From contig NZ_MSGP01000126.1 of NCBI RefSeq assembly GCF_002078235.1, forward strand, positions 1 to 53,255: DNA of 53,255 nucleotides. The letters run 5' to 3'. The notes beneath the pieces are model-generated. The model saw only the letters and a list, made by a program, of their open reading frames with translations, did not search any database and had not been told where the DNA came from. The DNA is from Streptomyces viridosporus (lineage in GTDB: Bacteria > Actinomycetota > Actinomycetes > Streptomycetales > Streptomycetaceae). Both the position numbers and the translations under genes were made by a program. This document shows, in pieces, positions 1-8,301 of the stretch (its first letter is position 1; each line of letters begins with the position of its first letter).

Positions 1-51
1 CCCGTCCGCCCCGGCGGGCCGGGGACCGCGCGGCCCGCCGGGGCGGACGGG
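1..51. terminator. Long perfect GC hairpin, probable terminator
   Basis: Positions 1-21 are perfectly complementary to 31-51, with a 9-nt loop, so the transcript folds into a 21-bp GC stem. It lies about 60 bp past the stop codon of the leftward ATPase gene, and being symmetric it could stop transcription from either side. There is no clear U-tract, which is common in Streptomyces terminators. Confidence 0.75.
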
Positions 52-113
52 ACGGGGGCCGTACGTCGGGCCGGGCCGGACGGGGCGGACCCCGGCCGTG
101 CGGGCGCGGTCCG

Positions 114-1091
114 TCATGACACGTCCTGTTCGCGGAGTTCCCTGGCCAGCGCGTACAGACCGGCCAGGTCCATGCCCTCCGCGAGCAGCGGGAGCTCGTG
201 CAGCGGCAGGTCGAGGTCCGCCAGCACGGCGCGCTGTTCGGTCTCCAGCTCGTACCGCTCGGCGTACTCCTCGGCCTGCGCGAGCAACGGGTCCACCAGC
301 TGCTCGGCGTGTCCACCGCGCCGCGCCCCGCCGAGGCCGGCGGACGACAGGGCCCGCGCGACGGAGGAACGCCGGACCGACCCCACGAGTTCCAGGTCGG
401 CCGCGTCCAGCACCCCGGGCCGCACCATGTTCACGATGACCCGCCCCACCGGCAGCCGTGCCGCACGCAGCTCGGAGATGCCGTCCGCGGTCTCCTGGAC
501 CGGCATCTCCTCCAGGAGGGTCACCAGGTGCACGGCCGTCTCCGGCGACTTCAGCACCCGCATCACGGCCTGGGCCTGATGGTGTATCGGGCCGATCTTG
601 GCGAGTCCGGCGACCTCGTCGTTGACGTTGAGGAAGCGGGTGATGCGCCCGGTCGGCGGGGCGTCCATCACGACGTAGTCGTAGACGAACCGCCCGTCCT
701 TCTCCTTGCGCCGCACCGCCTCGCACGCCTTGCCGGTCAGCAGGACGTCCCGCACGCCGGGCGCGATGGTGGTGGCGAAATCTATCGCGCCGAGCTTTCT
801 CAGGGCCCGTCCGGCGCTCCCCAGCTTGTAGAACATCTGGAGGTACTCCAGAAGAGCCAGTTCGGGATCGATGGCGAGGGCGTACACCTCGCCGCCTCCC
901 GGTGCGATGGCGATCTTCCGCTCCTCGTACGGCAGCGCCTCCGTCTCGAAGAGTTGTGCGATGCCCTGGCGGCCCTCGACCTCGACGAGGAGCGTCCGCT
1001 TCCCCGCCGTGGCCAGGGCCAGCGCGAGGGCCGCGGCCACCGTGGTCTTGCCGGTTCCGCCCTTGCCACTGACGACCTGGAGCCTGCTCAC
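114..1091 (-). CDS. ArsA/GET3-family anion-transporting ATPase
   Basis: Cytosolic P-loop ATPase of the ArsA/GET3 branch of the SIMIBI class. Near the N-terminus is the deviant Walker A motif SGKGGTGKTT, and in the middle the DAPPTGRITRFL block typical of these ATPases. Family members move between nucleotide states as dimers and handle metalloids or membrane-protein clients; the client here is unknown, and no arsenic resistance genes are nearby. I chose the GTG start that gives VSRLQVVSGKGG, because this family normally begins a few residues before the P-loop; the frame stays open about 60 codons further upstream but that part looks non-coding. About 325 aa. It is divergent from the DUF4177 gene. 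Confidence 0.85.
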   Translation of the reverse strand: MSRLQVVSGKGGTGKTTVAAALALALATAGKRTLLVEVEGRQGIAQLFETEALPYEERKIAIAPGGGEVYALAIDPELALLEYLQMFYKLGSAGRALRKLGAIDFATTIAPGVRDVLLTGKACEAVRRKEKDGRFVYDYVVMDAPPTGRITRFLNVNDEVAGLAKIGPIHHQAQAVMRVLKSPETAVHLVTLLEEMPVQETADGISELRAARLPVGRVIVNMVRPGVLDAADLELVGSVRRSSVARALSSAGLGGARRGGHAEQLVDPLLAQAEEYAERYELETEQRAVLADLDLPLHELPLLAEGMDLAGLYALARELREQDVS

Positions 1092-1219
1092 GCCTTCGAG
1101 CCTAATTCCTTCCCGTGCGCCCCGGCGGCTCCGGGTGGCGGTTGCCGGGAATCGCGTCCCGGTGCGCGGTGGCGGACCACGCGGTCGCGGCCGCCGCCGG
1201 GTCCGGGGGCGGCAGCGGC

Positions 1220-1225
1220 TAGAGT
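1220..1225 (+). promoter_or_regulatory. -10 hexamer for a leaderless start
   Basis: TAGAGT lies 7 nt before the ATG at 1233 and there is no Shine-Dalgarno sequence, so transcription probably starts at the A of the start codon. No good -35 is visible. This is inference from spacing. Confidence 0.45.
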
Positions 1226-1232
1226 CGGCCGC

Positions 1233-1394
1233 ATGACCAAGTGGGAATACGCGACTGTGCCGCTGCTCGTCCACGCCACGAAGCAGATCCTGGACACCTG
1301 GGGCGAGGACGGCTGGGAGCTCGTCCAGGTCGTGCCCGGGCCCAACAACCCCGAGCAGCTGGTGGCCTACCTCAAGCGGGAGAAGCAGGCATGA
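1233..1394 (+). CDS. DUF4177 small protein
   Basis: A 53-residue protein starting MTKWEYATVPLL, with the WEYATV...GWELVQVVPG pattern of the DUF4177 family (short beta-rich proteins of unknown function). It has no signal peptide or membrane segment. Its stop overlaps the ATG of the RidA gene by ATGA, so the two are probably translationally coupled. The start has a -10-like hexamer immediately upstream and no ribosome-binding site, suggesting leaderless translation. Confidence 0.8.
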   Translation: MTKWEYATVPLLVHATKQILDTWGEDGWELVQVVPGPNNPEQLVAYLKREKQA

Positions 1395-1861
1395 GCGGCG
1401 CCGTCGAGGCGAAGCTGGCCGAGCTGGGGCTGAGCCTGCCCGAGGTCGTCCCGCCGCTGGCCGCGTACCAGCCGGCCGTGCGGTCGGGGCGGTACGTCTA
1501 CACCGCCGGCCAGCTCCCGATGGTGGACGGCCATCTCCCGGTGACCGGCAAGGTCGGCGCGGAGGTCACGGCGGAGGAGGCGAAGGAGCTGGCGCGCGTC
1601 TGCGCGCTGAACGCCCTCGCGGCGGTCAAGTCCGTCGCCGGTGACCTGGACCGCGTCGCGCGCGTGGTGAAGGTCGTCGGCTTCGTCGCCTCCGCCCCGG
1701 ACTTCACGGGCCAGCCGGCCGTCCTCAACGGCGCGAGCGAGCTGCTGGGCGAGGTCCTCGGCGACAAGGGCGTGCACGCGCGCAGCGCGGTGGGCGTCGC
1801 GGTGCTGCCGCTGGACGCACCGGTCGAGGTCGAGGTCCAGGTGGAGCTCACGGAGGCGTAG
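1391..1861 (+). CDS. RidA/YjgF-family deaminase-like protein
   Basis: 156-aa member of the RidA (YjgF/YER057c/UK114) family. The founding enzyme hydrolyses reactive enamine/imine intermediates released by PLP enzymes. The C-terminal stretch HARSAVGVAVLPLDAPVEVE holds the arginine (ARSAVG) that in RidA binds the substrate carboxylate. Some actinobacterial paralogues lack proven deaminase activity, so the substrate is open. It starts inside the DUF4177 stop codon. A degenerate repeat tract follows the gene. Confidence 0.85.
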   Translation: MSGAVEAKLAELGLSLPEVVPPLAAYQPAVRSGRYVYTAGQLPMVDGHLPVTGKVGAEVTAEEAKELARVCALNALAAVKSVAGDLDRVARVVKVVGFVASAPDFTGQPAVLNGASELLGEVLGDKGVHARSAVGVAVLPLDAPVEVEVQVELTEA

Positions 1862-1957
1862 GCCTCCGGCGGACGGCGTGCCGTACCGCCCCGCCGCCCG
1901 GTCGGCCGGTACCCCGCCGCCAGGGCGGCGGGGCGGCGGGGACGCGTTCGCTCCGCC

Positions 1958-2090
1958 TGCCGTCGCCTTTGCCGTCGTACCGTCGTCTTTGCCGCCGTAC
2001 CGTCCCCTCCTGCCGTCGCGCCGTCGTTCCTGCCGTCGCGTCGGCCCTTCCCGCTGTGGTGCTGCCGTTCCCGCCGTCGCGCCGTGCGGG
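1958..2090. repeat. Degenerate 20-21 bp tandem repeat
   Basis: Units resembling TGCCGTCGNRCCGTCGTTCC recur at about 1970, 1990, 2011, 2031, 2052 and 2072, alternating between 20 and 21 bp, with a partial copy at 1958. It fills most of the 302-bp gap between the RidA and Nudix genes. Apart from the putative -10 before the Nudix gene, I see nothing else in this gap. Confidence 0.6.
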
Positions 2091-2151
2091 GTGCCGGGGC
2101 GGCCTCCTGCTCCCGTCCCGATGGGCACTCGAACATCCGCCCGTCACGGGA

Positions 2152-2157
2152 TAGCCT
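2152..2157 (+). promoter_or_regulatory. -10 hexamer for a leaderless Nudix transcript
   Basis: TAGCCT lies 6 nt before the ATG at 2164 and there is no Shine-Dalgarno sequence, as at position 1220. Inferred leaderless start. Confidence 0.4.
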
Positions 2158-2163
2158 CCGGCC

Positions 2164-3045
2164 ATGGCGAATGTGCAGGCCGGTGGGCAGTGGTACCCGC
2201 CGGAATGGCCGGACCGGATCCGTGCGCTCGCGGACGGCACGCTCACACCGGTCGCGCCGAGACGCGCGGCCACCGTCATGCTGCTCAAGGACACCGGCGA
2301 CGAGCCTGCCGTGTACATGCTGCGCCGACGTGCCTCCATGGCCTTCGCCGGCGGCGCGTACGCCTACCCCGGCGGCGGCGTCGACCCGCGTGACGACGAC
2401 CGTCACGTCCGCTGGGCGGGCCCCGCGCGCGGGTGGTGGGCCCGGCGGCTCGGCGTCGACGAGGCGGAGGCCCAGGCGATCGTGTGCGCGGCCGTGCGGG
2501 AGACGTACGAGGAGGCCGGCGTCCTGCTCGCCGGCCCGACCCCCGACTCCGTGGTCGGCGACACCACGGGCGAGGACTGGGAGGCGGACCGTGCCGCGCT
2601 CGTCGCGCGGGAGACCTCCTTCGCGGAGTTCCTCGACCGCCGCGGACTGGTCCTGCGCTCGGACCTGCTCGGCGCCTGGACGCGCTGGATCACCCCCGAG
2701 TTCGAGCCGCGCCGCTACGACACCTGGTTCTTCGTCGCCGCCCTCCCCGAGGGGCAGCGCACCCGCAACGCCTCCACGGAGGCCGACCGCACGGTGTGGA
2801 TCGCCCCGCGCGAGGCGGCCGCCGCGTACGACCGCGGCGAGCTGCTGATGATGCCGCCGACCATCGCGACCCTGCGCCAGCTGACGGCGTACGCGACGGT
2901 GGCCCGGGCGCTCGACGCGGCGCCCGCACGCGATCTCACGCCGGTGCTGGCCACCGCGCGCCCGGAGGAGGGCGGGATCGTGCTCTCCTGGCCGGGGCAC
3001 GACGAGTTCACCCAGCACATCCCGACCGGTGGAGCACCCGTATGA
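2164..3045 (+). CDS. Nudix hydrolase (NUDT8/NUDT19-like)
   Basis: 293-aa protein with a Nudix fold. The box is split: the glycines sit in AYPGGGVDPRDDD and the helix RETYEEAGVLLAG (REXXEEXG) follows after an insertion of about 35 residues, as in the NUDT8/NUDT19 acyl-CoA/nucleotide diphosphatase-like group. The acidic residues of REXXEE bind Mg2+ and catalyse cleavage of a nucleoside-diphosphate-linked substrate; the substrate cannot be told from sequence. The stop overlaps the start of the following metallo-hydrolase gene (ATGA), implying an operon of two. Confidence 0.85.
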   Translation: MANVQAGGQWYPPEWPDRIRALADGTLTPVAPRRAATVMLLKDTGDEPAVYMLRRRASMAFAGGAYAYPGGGVDPRDDDRHVRWAGPARGWWARRLGVDEAEAQAIVCAAVRETYEEAGVLLAGPTPDSVVGDTTGEDWEADRAALVARETSFAEFLDRRGLVLRSDLLGAWTRWITPEFEPRRYDTWFFVAALPEGQRTRNASTEADRTVWIAPREAAAAYDRGELLMMPPTIATLRQLTAYATVARALDAAPARDLTPVLATARPEEGGIVLSWPGHDEFTQHIPTGGAPV

Positions 3046-3872
3046 CGGACGCAGCAGCCCTTCCCGGCCGACCGAGGGGCGGGGACCTCTCCGGCCGGGC
3101 CACCCCACGCGCCGTCAACGTCCTGGCCCCCAACGCCTCGGCGATGACCCTGGACGGCACCAACACCTGGATCCTGGCGGAACCCGGCTCCGGCCTCGCG
3201 GTCGTGGTCGACCCCGGCCCGCTGGACGAGGGGCACCTGCGGCACGTCGTCGACACGGCCGAGCGGGCCGGACAGCGCGTCGCCCTCACCCTGCTGACGC
3301 ACGGTCACCCCGACCACGCCGAGGGCGCCGCCCGGTTCGCCGAGCTGACCGGCACGAAGGTGCGGGCCCTGGACCCGGCGCTGCGGCTCGGGGACGAGGG
3401 GCTGGCCGCCGGTGACGTCGTCACCGTCGGGGGCCTGGAGCTGAGGGTCGTGCCGACCCCCGGCCACACCGCCGACTCCCTCTCCTTCCACCTCCCGGCC
3501 GACCGGGCCGTCCTCACCGGGGACACCGTCCTGGGCCGCGGCACGACCGTGGTGGCCCATCCCGACGGCCGCCTCGGCGACTACCTGGACAGCCTGCGCC
3601 GTCTGCGCTCCCTCACCGTCGACGACGGCGTCCACACGGTCCTGCCCGGCCACGGACCCGTCCTGGAGGACGCCCAGGGCGCCGTCGAGTACTACCTCGC
3701 CCACCGCGCCCACCGCCTCGCCCAGGTCGAGACGGCCGTCGAGAACGGCCACCGCGCCCCGTCCGAGGTCGTCGCCCACGTCTACGCCGACGTCGACCGC
3801 TCCCTGTGGCCCGCCGCGGAGCTGTCCGTACGGGCCCAACTGGAGTACCTGCGGGGGCACGGGCTCATCTAG
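3042..3872 (+). CDS. Metallo-beta-lactamase-fold hydrolase (LACTB2-like)
   Basis: 276-aa MBL-fold enzyme. Visible metal-site motifs in order: HGHPDH (HxHxDH), PGHT, GDTVLG and a C-terminal PGHG histidine. The C-terminal helical domain (EYYLAHRAHRL onward) is like LACTB2 and related hydrolases, some of which are nucleases or thioesterases. Substrate unassigned. It is coupled to the preceding Nudix gene by a 4-nt overlap and followed by a strong hairpin shared with the convergent crp gene. Confidence 0.85.
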   Translation: MTDAAALPGRPRGGDLSGRATPRAVNVLAPNASAMTLDGTNTWILAEPGSGLAVVVDPGPLDEGHLRHVVDTAERAGQRVALTLLTHGHPDHAEGAARFAELTGTKVRALDPALRLGDEGLAAGDVVTVGGLELRVVPTPGHTADSLSFHLPADRAVLTGDTVLGRGTTVVAHPDGRLGDYLDSLRRLRSLTVDDGVHTVLPGHGPVLEDAQGAVEYYLAHRAHRLAQVETAVENGHRAPSEVVAHVYADVDRSLWPAAELSVRAQLEYLRGHGLI

Positions 3873-3931
3873 GGCCGGCCGTGGCCCGGCGGGCCCTCGG
3901 GGCATTCGGGCGCGGGGGACCGGACATGACG

Positions 3932-3960
3932 GAGCCCCGCCTTCCGGGAAGGCGGGGCTC
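3932..3960. terminator. Bidirectional terminator between convergent genes
   Basis: GAGCCCCGCCTTCC and its complement face each other with a minimal loop, giving a stem of about 12 bp between the stop codons of the MBL hydrolase (+) and crp (-). The A/T pairs beside the loop mark it as an RNA hairpin serving both strands. Confidence 0.8.
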
Positions 3961-3986
3961 GGGCCCGTGAGGAGTCGGGGCGGGGG

Positions 3987-4661
3987 TCAGCGGGAGCGCT
4001 TCGCGAGGCGCTCGACGTCCAGGAGGATCACCGCACGGGCCTCCAGACGGAGCCAGCCGCGCTGGGCGAAGTCCGCCAGGGCCTTGTTGACCGTCTCGCG
4101 GGACGCGCCGACCAACTGGGCCAGTTCCTCCTGCGTGAGGTCGTGCACGACGTGGATGCCCTCCTCCGACTGCACGCCGAAGCGGCGGGAGAGGTCGAGC
4201 AGGGCGCGCGCGACACGGCCCGGGACGTCCGAGAAGACCAGGTCCGACATGGCGTCGTTGGTCTTGCGCAGCCGTCGTGCCACCGCCCGCAGCAGCGCCG
4301 TGGCCACCTCGGGGCGGGCGCTCAGCCAGGGCTGGAGGTCGCCGTGGCCGAGGCCGAGCAGCTTCACCTCGGTGAGCGCCGTGGCGGTCGCGGTGCGCGG
4401 GCCCGGGTCGAAGAGCGACAGTTCGCCGATCAGTTCGCCGGGGCCGACGACGGCCAGCATGTTCTCGCGGCCGTCGGGGGAGGTGCGGTGGAGTTTCACC
4501 TTGCCCTCGGTGACCACGTACAGCCGGTCGCCGGGGTCGCCCTCGTGGAACAGGGAGTCGCCCCGTGCCAGGGTCACCTCACTCATGGAGGCGCGAAGCT
4601 CCGCGGCCTGCTCGTCATCGAGCGCCGCGAAGAGCGGGTTCCGCCGCAGAACGTCGTCCAC
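3987..4661 (-). CDS. crp: Crp, cyclic-nucleotide-binding-fold global regulator
   Basis: 224-aa CRP/FNR-family transcription factor. Residues about 10-120 form the cNMP-binding barrel (GDSLFHEGDPGDRLYVV...GELIGELSLFD). The C-terminal winged helix carries TQEELAQLVGASRETVNKAL. In S. coelicolor Crp (SCO3571, from memory) acts in spore germination and antibiotic production. The GTG start giving VDDVLRRNPLF is chosen because AAGGAGAG lies 5-6 nt upstream and the length then matches 224 aa; an in-frame ATG 69 bp upstream lacks a ribosome site. A sequence matching the published Streptomyces Crp motif lies about 90 bp upstream. Confidence 0.93.
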   Translation of the reverse strand: MDDVLRRNPLFAALDDEQAAELRASMSEVTLARGDSLFHEGDPGDRLYVVTEGKVKLHRTSPDGRENMLAVVGPGELIGELSLFDPGPRTATATALTEVKLLGLGHGDLQPWLSARPEVATALLRAVARRLRKTNDAMSDLVFSDVPGRVARALLDLSRRFGVQSEEGIHVVHDLTQEELAQLVGASRETVNKALADFAQRGWLRLEARAVILLDVERLAKRSR

Positions 4662-4750
4662 GAGTTCTCTCCTTGTCGACCTGCTCAGGGGATCTTGTTC
4701 CCCCACGTACCAGGGGACCGTGGTGCCCATTTTGCCGGACGGTCCAAACA

Positions 4751-4764
4751 GTGTGATCTGTCAC
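4751..4764. promoter_or_regulatory. Candidate Crp binding site (autoregulation)
   Basis: GTGTGATCTGTCAC fits the Streptomyces Crp motif GTG-N6-GNCAC (recalled from published work) and contains TGTGA...TCACA half-sites. It lies about 90 bp upstream of the crp start, where autoregulation would be expected. Confidence 0.5.
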
Positions 4765-4799
4765 AAGGATGCCGCACGGGCCTGTCGGGGTAAGCGGCA

Positions 4800-4817
4800 G
4801 GGGTCCAATTGGACCCC
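4800..4817. promoter_or_regulatory. 18-bp perfect palindrome in the crp-nth divergent region
   Basis: GGGGTCCAATTGGACCCC is fully self-complementary. The half-sequence GTCCAA recurs at 4742-4747 and 4870-4875, so GTCCAA occurs three times in 135 bp between crp (-) and nth (+). It looks like an operator for an unidentified dimeric regulator. Confidence 0.5.
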
Positions 4818-4912
4818 GATCTCCGGGGCCCGGGGCGGATGTCGACGCCGGGTCGTAGGCTGGCCGGGTGTCCAAAACGCCGGTGAGAGCACAGGCCTAG
4901 GGGGCTGCGCGG

Positions 4913-6094
4913 ATGAGGGTACGACGTGATTCCGCTGTGGGCGAACAGGACCCCGATGGCGGTAGGAAAACGGCGGAAGCGACAAAGGGGACGCCGGTGA
5001 AGGAGGAGCCGACGGCCCGCGCGAAGGGCGCGGCCGAGGAGAAACCCGAGCCGGCGGGCGAGGCCGCCGCCGAGGGGGCCGGGTCCGCCGAGAAGACCGC
5101 GCTTGCCGGGGGGACCTCGTCCGCCGGGAAGGCCGCGGCCGGGCCCGCGGGGAAGAAGAAGGCGGCGGCGAGGAAGCCGGCGTCCGCGGGCAGGGCGGCC
5201 GCCGGGAAGTCCGCCCCCGTCAGGAGGGCCCGGGCTGCCGAGAAGCCCCTCGCCGCACCCGAGAAGGGCACCGCCGCCGTGGAGGACGCCCCGGCGAGGA
5301 CCGTCGCCGGGCCGGCCGGGAACGAGTCGCGCACCGCGCTCGTCCGCCGCGCCCGCCGCATCAACCGCGAGCTCGCCGAGGTGTACCCGTACGCGCACCC
5401 CGAGCTGGACTTCGAGAACCCCTTCCAACTCGTCGTCGCCACGGTGCTCTCGGCCCAGACCACCGACCTGCGCGTCAACCAGACGACCCCCGCCCTCTTC
5501 GCGAAGTACCCCACCCCCGAGGACCTGGCCGCGGCCAACCCCGAGGAGGTGGAGGAGATCCTGCGCCCCACCGGGTTCTTCCGGGCCAAGACCAAGTCGG
5601 TGATCGGGCTCTCCAAGGTGCTGGCGGAGGAGTTCGGCGGCGAGGTGCCGGGCCGGCTCGAGGACCTCGTGAAGCTGCCCGGCGTCGGCCGCAAGACCGC
5701 CTTCGTCGTGCTCGGCAACGCCTTCGGCCGCCCCGGCATCACCGTGGACACGCACTTCCAGCGCCTGGTCCGCCGCTGGCGCTGGACCGAGGAGACCGAC
5801 CCCGACAAGATCGAGGCCGCGGTCGGCGCGCTGTTCCCCAAGAGCGACTGGACCGACCTCTCGCACCACGTGATCTGGCACGGCCGCCGCATCTGCCACG
5901 CCCGCAAGCCCGCCTGCGGCGCCTGCCCCATCGCCCCGCTCTGCCCGGCGTACGGCGAGGGCGAGACGGACCCGGAGAAGGCGAAGAAGCTGCTGAAGTA
6001 CGAGAAGGGCGGCCTCCCGGGCCAGCGTCTGAAGCCCCCGCAGTCCTACCTGGACGCCGGCGGCCGGCCGGCCCCGCCGCTGGGGGCCGGATGA
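4913..6094 (+). CDS. nth: Endonuclease III with long basic N-terminal tail
   Basis: 393-aa base-excision-repair glycosylase/AP lyase. The catalytic core starts near residue 140: helix-hairpin-helix LPGVGRKTA with the catalytic Lys, the conserved Asp in VDTHF, and a 4Fe-4S cluster motif C-X6-C-X2-C-X5-C ([17 protein letters not shown]). It removes oxidised pyrimidines from DNA. About 130 residues precede the core, low in complexity and rich in Ala, Lys, Gly and Pro, resembling histone-H1-like tails; ordinary Nth enzymes are about 210-260 aa. The ATG at 4913 is the first start in the open frame; a GTG at 4997 would shorten the tail but not remove it. Confidence 0.9.
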   Translation: MRVRRDSAVGEQDPDGGRKTAEATKGTPVKEEPTARAKGAAEEKPEPAGEAAAEGAGSAEKTALAGGTSSAGKAAAGPAGKKKAAARKPASAGRAAAGKSAPVRRARAAEKPLAAPEKGTAAVEDAPARTVAGPAGNESRTALVRRARRINRELAEVYPYAHPELDFENPFQLVVATVLSAQTTDLRVNQTTPALFAKYPTPEDLAAANPEEVEEILRPTGFFRAKTKSVIGLSKVLAEEFGGEVPGRLEDLVKLPGVGRKTAFVVLGNAFGRPGITVDTHFQRLVRRWRWTEETDPDKIEAAVGALFPKSDWTDLSHHVIWHGRRICHARKPACGACPIAPLCPAYGEGETDPEKAKKLLKYEKGGLPGQRLKPPQSYLDAGGRPAPPLGAG

Positions 6095-6197
6095 CGGGGC
6101 GGCGCACACGACCGCGGCCCGCGGAACGATCTCGGGGACGCCGGGCGTTGGACCCGTGAGGTGCGGTGTGGGACGGGACAGGACGGCGGGGGTGGCG

Positions 6198-6905
6198 ATG
6201 ACGAGAGCGGGCGACACGGCGAGCGGCACCCGGGGCGGTCGGGTGGCGCTCGGCAAGGAGGACCTGCCCGCCTGGCTGGACCCGGTGGTCCGCGCGGCGG
6301 CGACGGTGGCGCCGAGGCAGCTCAGCCGCTTCCTGCCCCCGGAGGACGGCGCGGGGCGCCAGTCCGCCGTCCTCGTCCTGTTCGGCGAGGGCGAGCGCGG
6401 CCCGGAGCTGCTGCTCATGGAGCGGGCGAGCTCGCTGCGCTCGCACGCGGGCCAGCCGTCCTTCCCCGGCGGTGCCCTCGACCCCGAGGACGGCGACCCG
6501 CAGGGCGACGGGCCGCTGCGGGCCGCTCTGCGCGAGGCCGAGGAGGAGACCGGGCTCGACCCGGCCGGCGTCCAGCTCTTCGATGTCCTGCCGAAGCTCT
6601 ACATCCCGGTCAGCGGCTTCGTCGTCACGCCCGTGCTGGGCTGGTGGCGCGTGCCCAGCCCGGTCGGTGTGGTGGATCCGAAGGAGACCGCCCGGGTCTT
6701 CACGGTCCCCGTGGCGGATCTCACCGATCCGGGCAACCGGGCGACCGCGGTCCATCCCCGCGGCCACCGCGGCCCGGCATTCCTGGTCGAATCGACCCTG
6801 GTGTGGGGCTTCACGGCCGGGGTCATCGACCGGCTGCTGCACTTCGCCGGATGGGAGCGCCCCTGGGACCGCGACCGGCAGGTCCCGCTGGACTGGGGGG
6901 CATGA
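6198..6905 (+). CDS. Nudix hydrolase, CoA pyrophosphatase type (NudL-like)
   Basis: About 235-aa Nudix enzyme. It has both hallmarks of the CoA diphosphatase subgroup: the upstream LLMERASSLRSHAGQPSFPGG-type block (LLxxRSxxLRxHxGQxxFPGG) and the Nudix helix REAEEETGL. The expected reaction splits CoA into 3',5'-ADP and phosphopantetheine. The ATG preceded by a G-rich tract at 6187-6193 is used; an in-frame ATG at 6156 would add 14 residues. It is followed by the MarP-like protease gene after 117 bp. Confidence 0.85.
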   Translation: MTRAGDTASGTRGGRVALGKEDLPAWLDPVVRAAATVAPRQLSRFLPPEDGAGRQSAVLVLFGEGERGPELLLMERASSLRSHAGQPSFPGGALDPEDGDPQGDGPLRAALREAEEETGLDPAGVQLFDVLPKLYIPVSGFVVTPVLGWWRVPSPVGVVDPKETARVFTVPVADLTDPGNRATAVHPRGHRGPAFLVESTLVWGFTAGVIDRLLHFAGWERPWDRDRQVPLDWGA

Positions 6906-7022
6906 CAGGGTGGGCGCCGTGCCGTGCGCTCCGGGGGCCGATGACGACGGCGGTTCGTGCCGCCCGCCTCCGGACTCCGGCCGAGCGGGAGCGACCGGAA
7001 CGACGAGGCGAGGCGTGAAGCG

Positions 7023-8222
7023 GTGAACGTGCTGGACATCCTGTTGCTGGTCGCCGCCGTCTGGTTCGCGGTCGTCGGCTACCGCCAGGGGTTCGTCGTC
7101 GGCATCCTGTCGGTGATCGGGTTCCTGGGCGGCGGTCTGGCCGCCGTGTACACGCTGCCCGTCCTGTGGGACGTCCTGACGGACAACTCCGAGGTCAGCA
7201 CGGCCGCCGCGGTCGTCGCGGTCGTCGTGGTCATCGTCTGCGCCTCCGTCGGGCAGGCCCTGACCACCCACCTCGGCAACAAACTGCGCCGCTACATCAC
7301 CTGGTCCCCGGCCCGCGCGCTGGACGCCACCGGCGGTGCCCTGGTCAACGTCGTCGCGATGCTCCTGGTCGCCTGGCTGATCGGCTCGGCCCTCGCCGGT
7401 ACGACGCTGCCGACGCTCGGCAAGGAGGTCCGCAGCTCCAAGGTGCTGCTCGGGGTCTCCCGGGCGCTGCCCGACCAGGCCGACACCTGGTTCGCCGACT
7501 TCTCCTCCGTCCTCGCGCAGAACGGCTTCCCGCAGGTCTTCAGCCCGTTCGCCAGCGAGCCGATCACCGACGTCCGGCCCCCGGACCCGGCCCTCGCGAA
7601 CAGCGCCGTGGCGATCCGCGCCCAGCGCTCCATCGTCAAGGTCACGGGCACCGCCCTCGACTGCGGCAAGGTGCTGGAGGGCACCGGCTTCGTCTTCGAC
7701 GACCGCCGCGTGATGACCAACGCGCACGTCGTGGGCGGTGTCGACGAACCGGTCGTGCAGATAGGCGGCGAGGGCAGGAAGTACGACGCGACGATCGTCC
7801 TCTACGACTGGAAGCGCGACATCGCCGTCCTCGACGTCCCCGATCTGAAGGCGCCCGCGCTGCGCTTCACCACCGAGGACGCGCGCACCGGCGTCGGCGC
7901 GATCGTCGCCGGTTTCCCGGAGAACGGGGCGTACGACGTCCGTCCCGCGCGGGTGCGGGGGCGCATCACGGCCAACGGTCCGGACATCTACCACCGGGGC
8001 ACGGTCCGCCGTGACGTGTACTCCCTCTACGCGACCGTCCGTCAGGGCAACTCCGGCGGCCCGCTGCTGACCCCCGAGGGCAGGGTCTACGGCGTGGTCT
8101 TCGCGAAGTCCCTGGACGACGCGGAGACCGGGTACGCGCTCACCGTGGACGAGATCCAGGAGGACATCACCAAGGGCCGCACCGCGAACCGGCAGGTGGA
8201 CAGCGACAGCTGTGCCCTCTAG
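7023..8222 (+). CDS. MarP-like membrane-anchored serine protease
   Basis: 399 aa. The first roughly 170 residues are a CvpA-like domain with about four hydrophobic helices. The periplasm-facing part is a trypsin-fold protease with His in TNAHVVGG, Asp in KRDIAVLDV and Ser in RQGNSGGPLL. This is the architecture of mycobacterial MarP (Rv3671c), which supports acid resistance by cell-wall hydrolase processing. Two exposed cysteines (LDCGKV and near the C-terminus, DSCAL) could form a redox-active disulphide as in MarP. GTG start; the Nudix gene upstream is in the same direction. Confidence 0.88.
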   Translation: MNVLDILLLVAAVWFAVVGYRQGFVVGILSVIGFLGGGLAAVYTLPVLWDVLTDNSEVSTAAAVVAVVVVIVCASVGQALTTHLGNKLRRYITWSPARALDATGGALVNVVAMLLVAWLIGSALAGTTLPTLGKEVRSSKVLLGVSRALPDQADTWFADFSSVLAQNGFPQVFSPFASEPITDVRPPDPALANSAVAIRAQRSIVKVTGTALDCGKVLEGTGFVFDDRRVMTNAHVVGGVDEPVVQIGGEGRKYDATIVLYDWKRDIAVLDVPDLKAPALRFTTEDARTGVGAIVAGFPENGAYDVRPARVRGRITANGPDIYHRGTVRRDVYSLYATVRQGNSGGPLLTPEGRVYGVVFAKSLDDAETGYALTVDEIQEDITKGRTANRQVDSDSCAL

Positions 8223-8237
8223 GCCCTCCGGGGACGC

Positions 8238-8301
8238 GGAGGGTCCCGCGGGAAGCACGGAGGATCCCGTGGGAAACACGACGGAGCCCCGCGGGAGACG
8301 T
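8238..8301. repeat. 21-bp direct repeat, three imperfect copies
   Basis: GGAGGGTCCCGCGGGAAGCAC at 8238 (21 bp, described by its key block GTCCCGCGGGAA) is followed head-to-tail by variants at 8259 and 8280. It sits 15 bp past the marP stop. The remainder of the 510-bp gap (8302-8732) holds no gene I can support; short frames there lack start signals and family resemblance. Confidence 0.5.

Noticed and set aside
5739..8279. An 846-codon leftward frame over nth, the Nudix gene and marP
   Set aside because: Antisense shadow; low-complexity composition and no domain.
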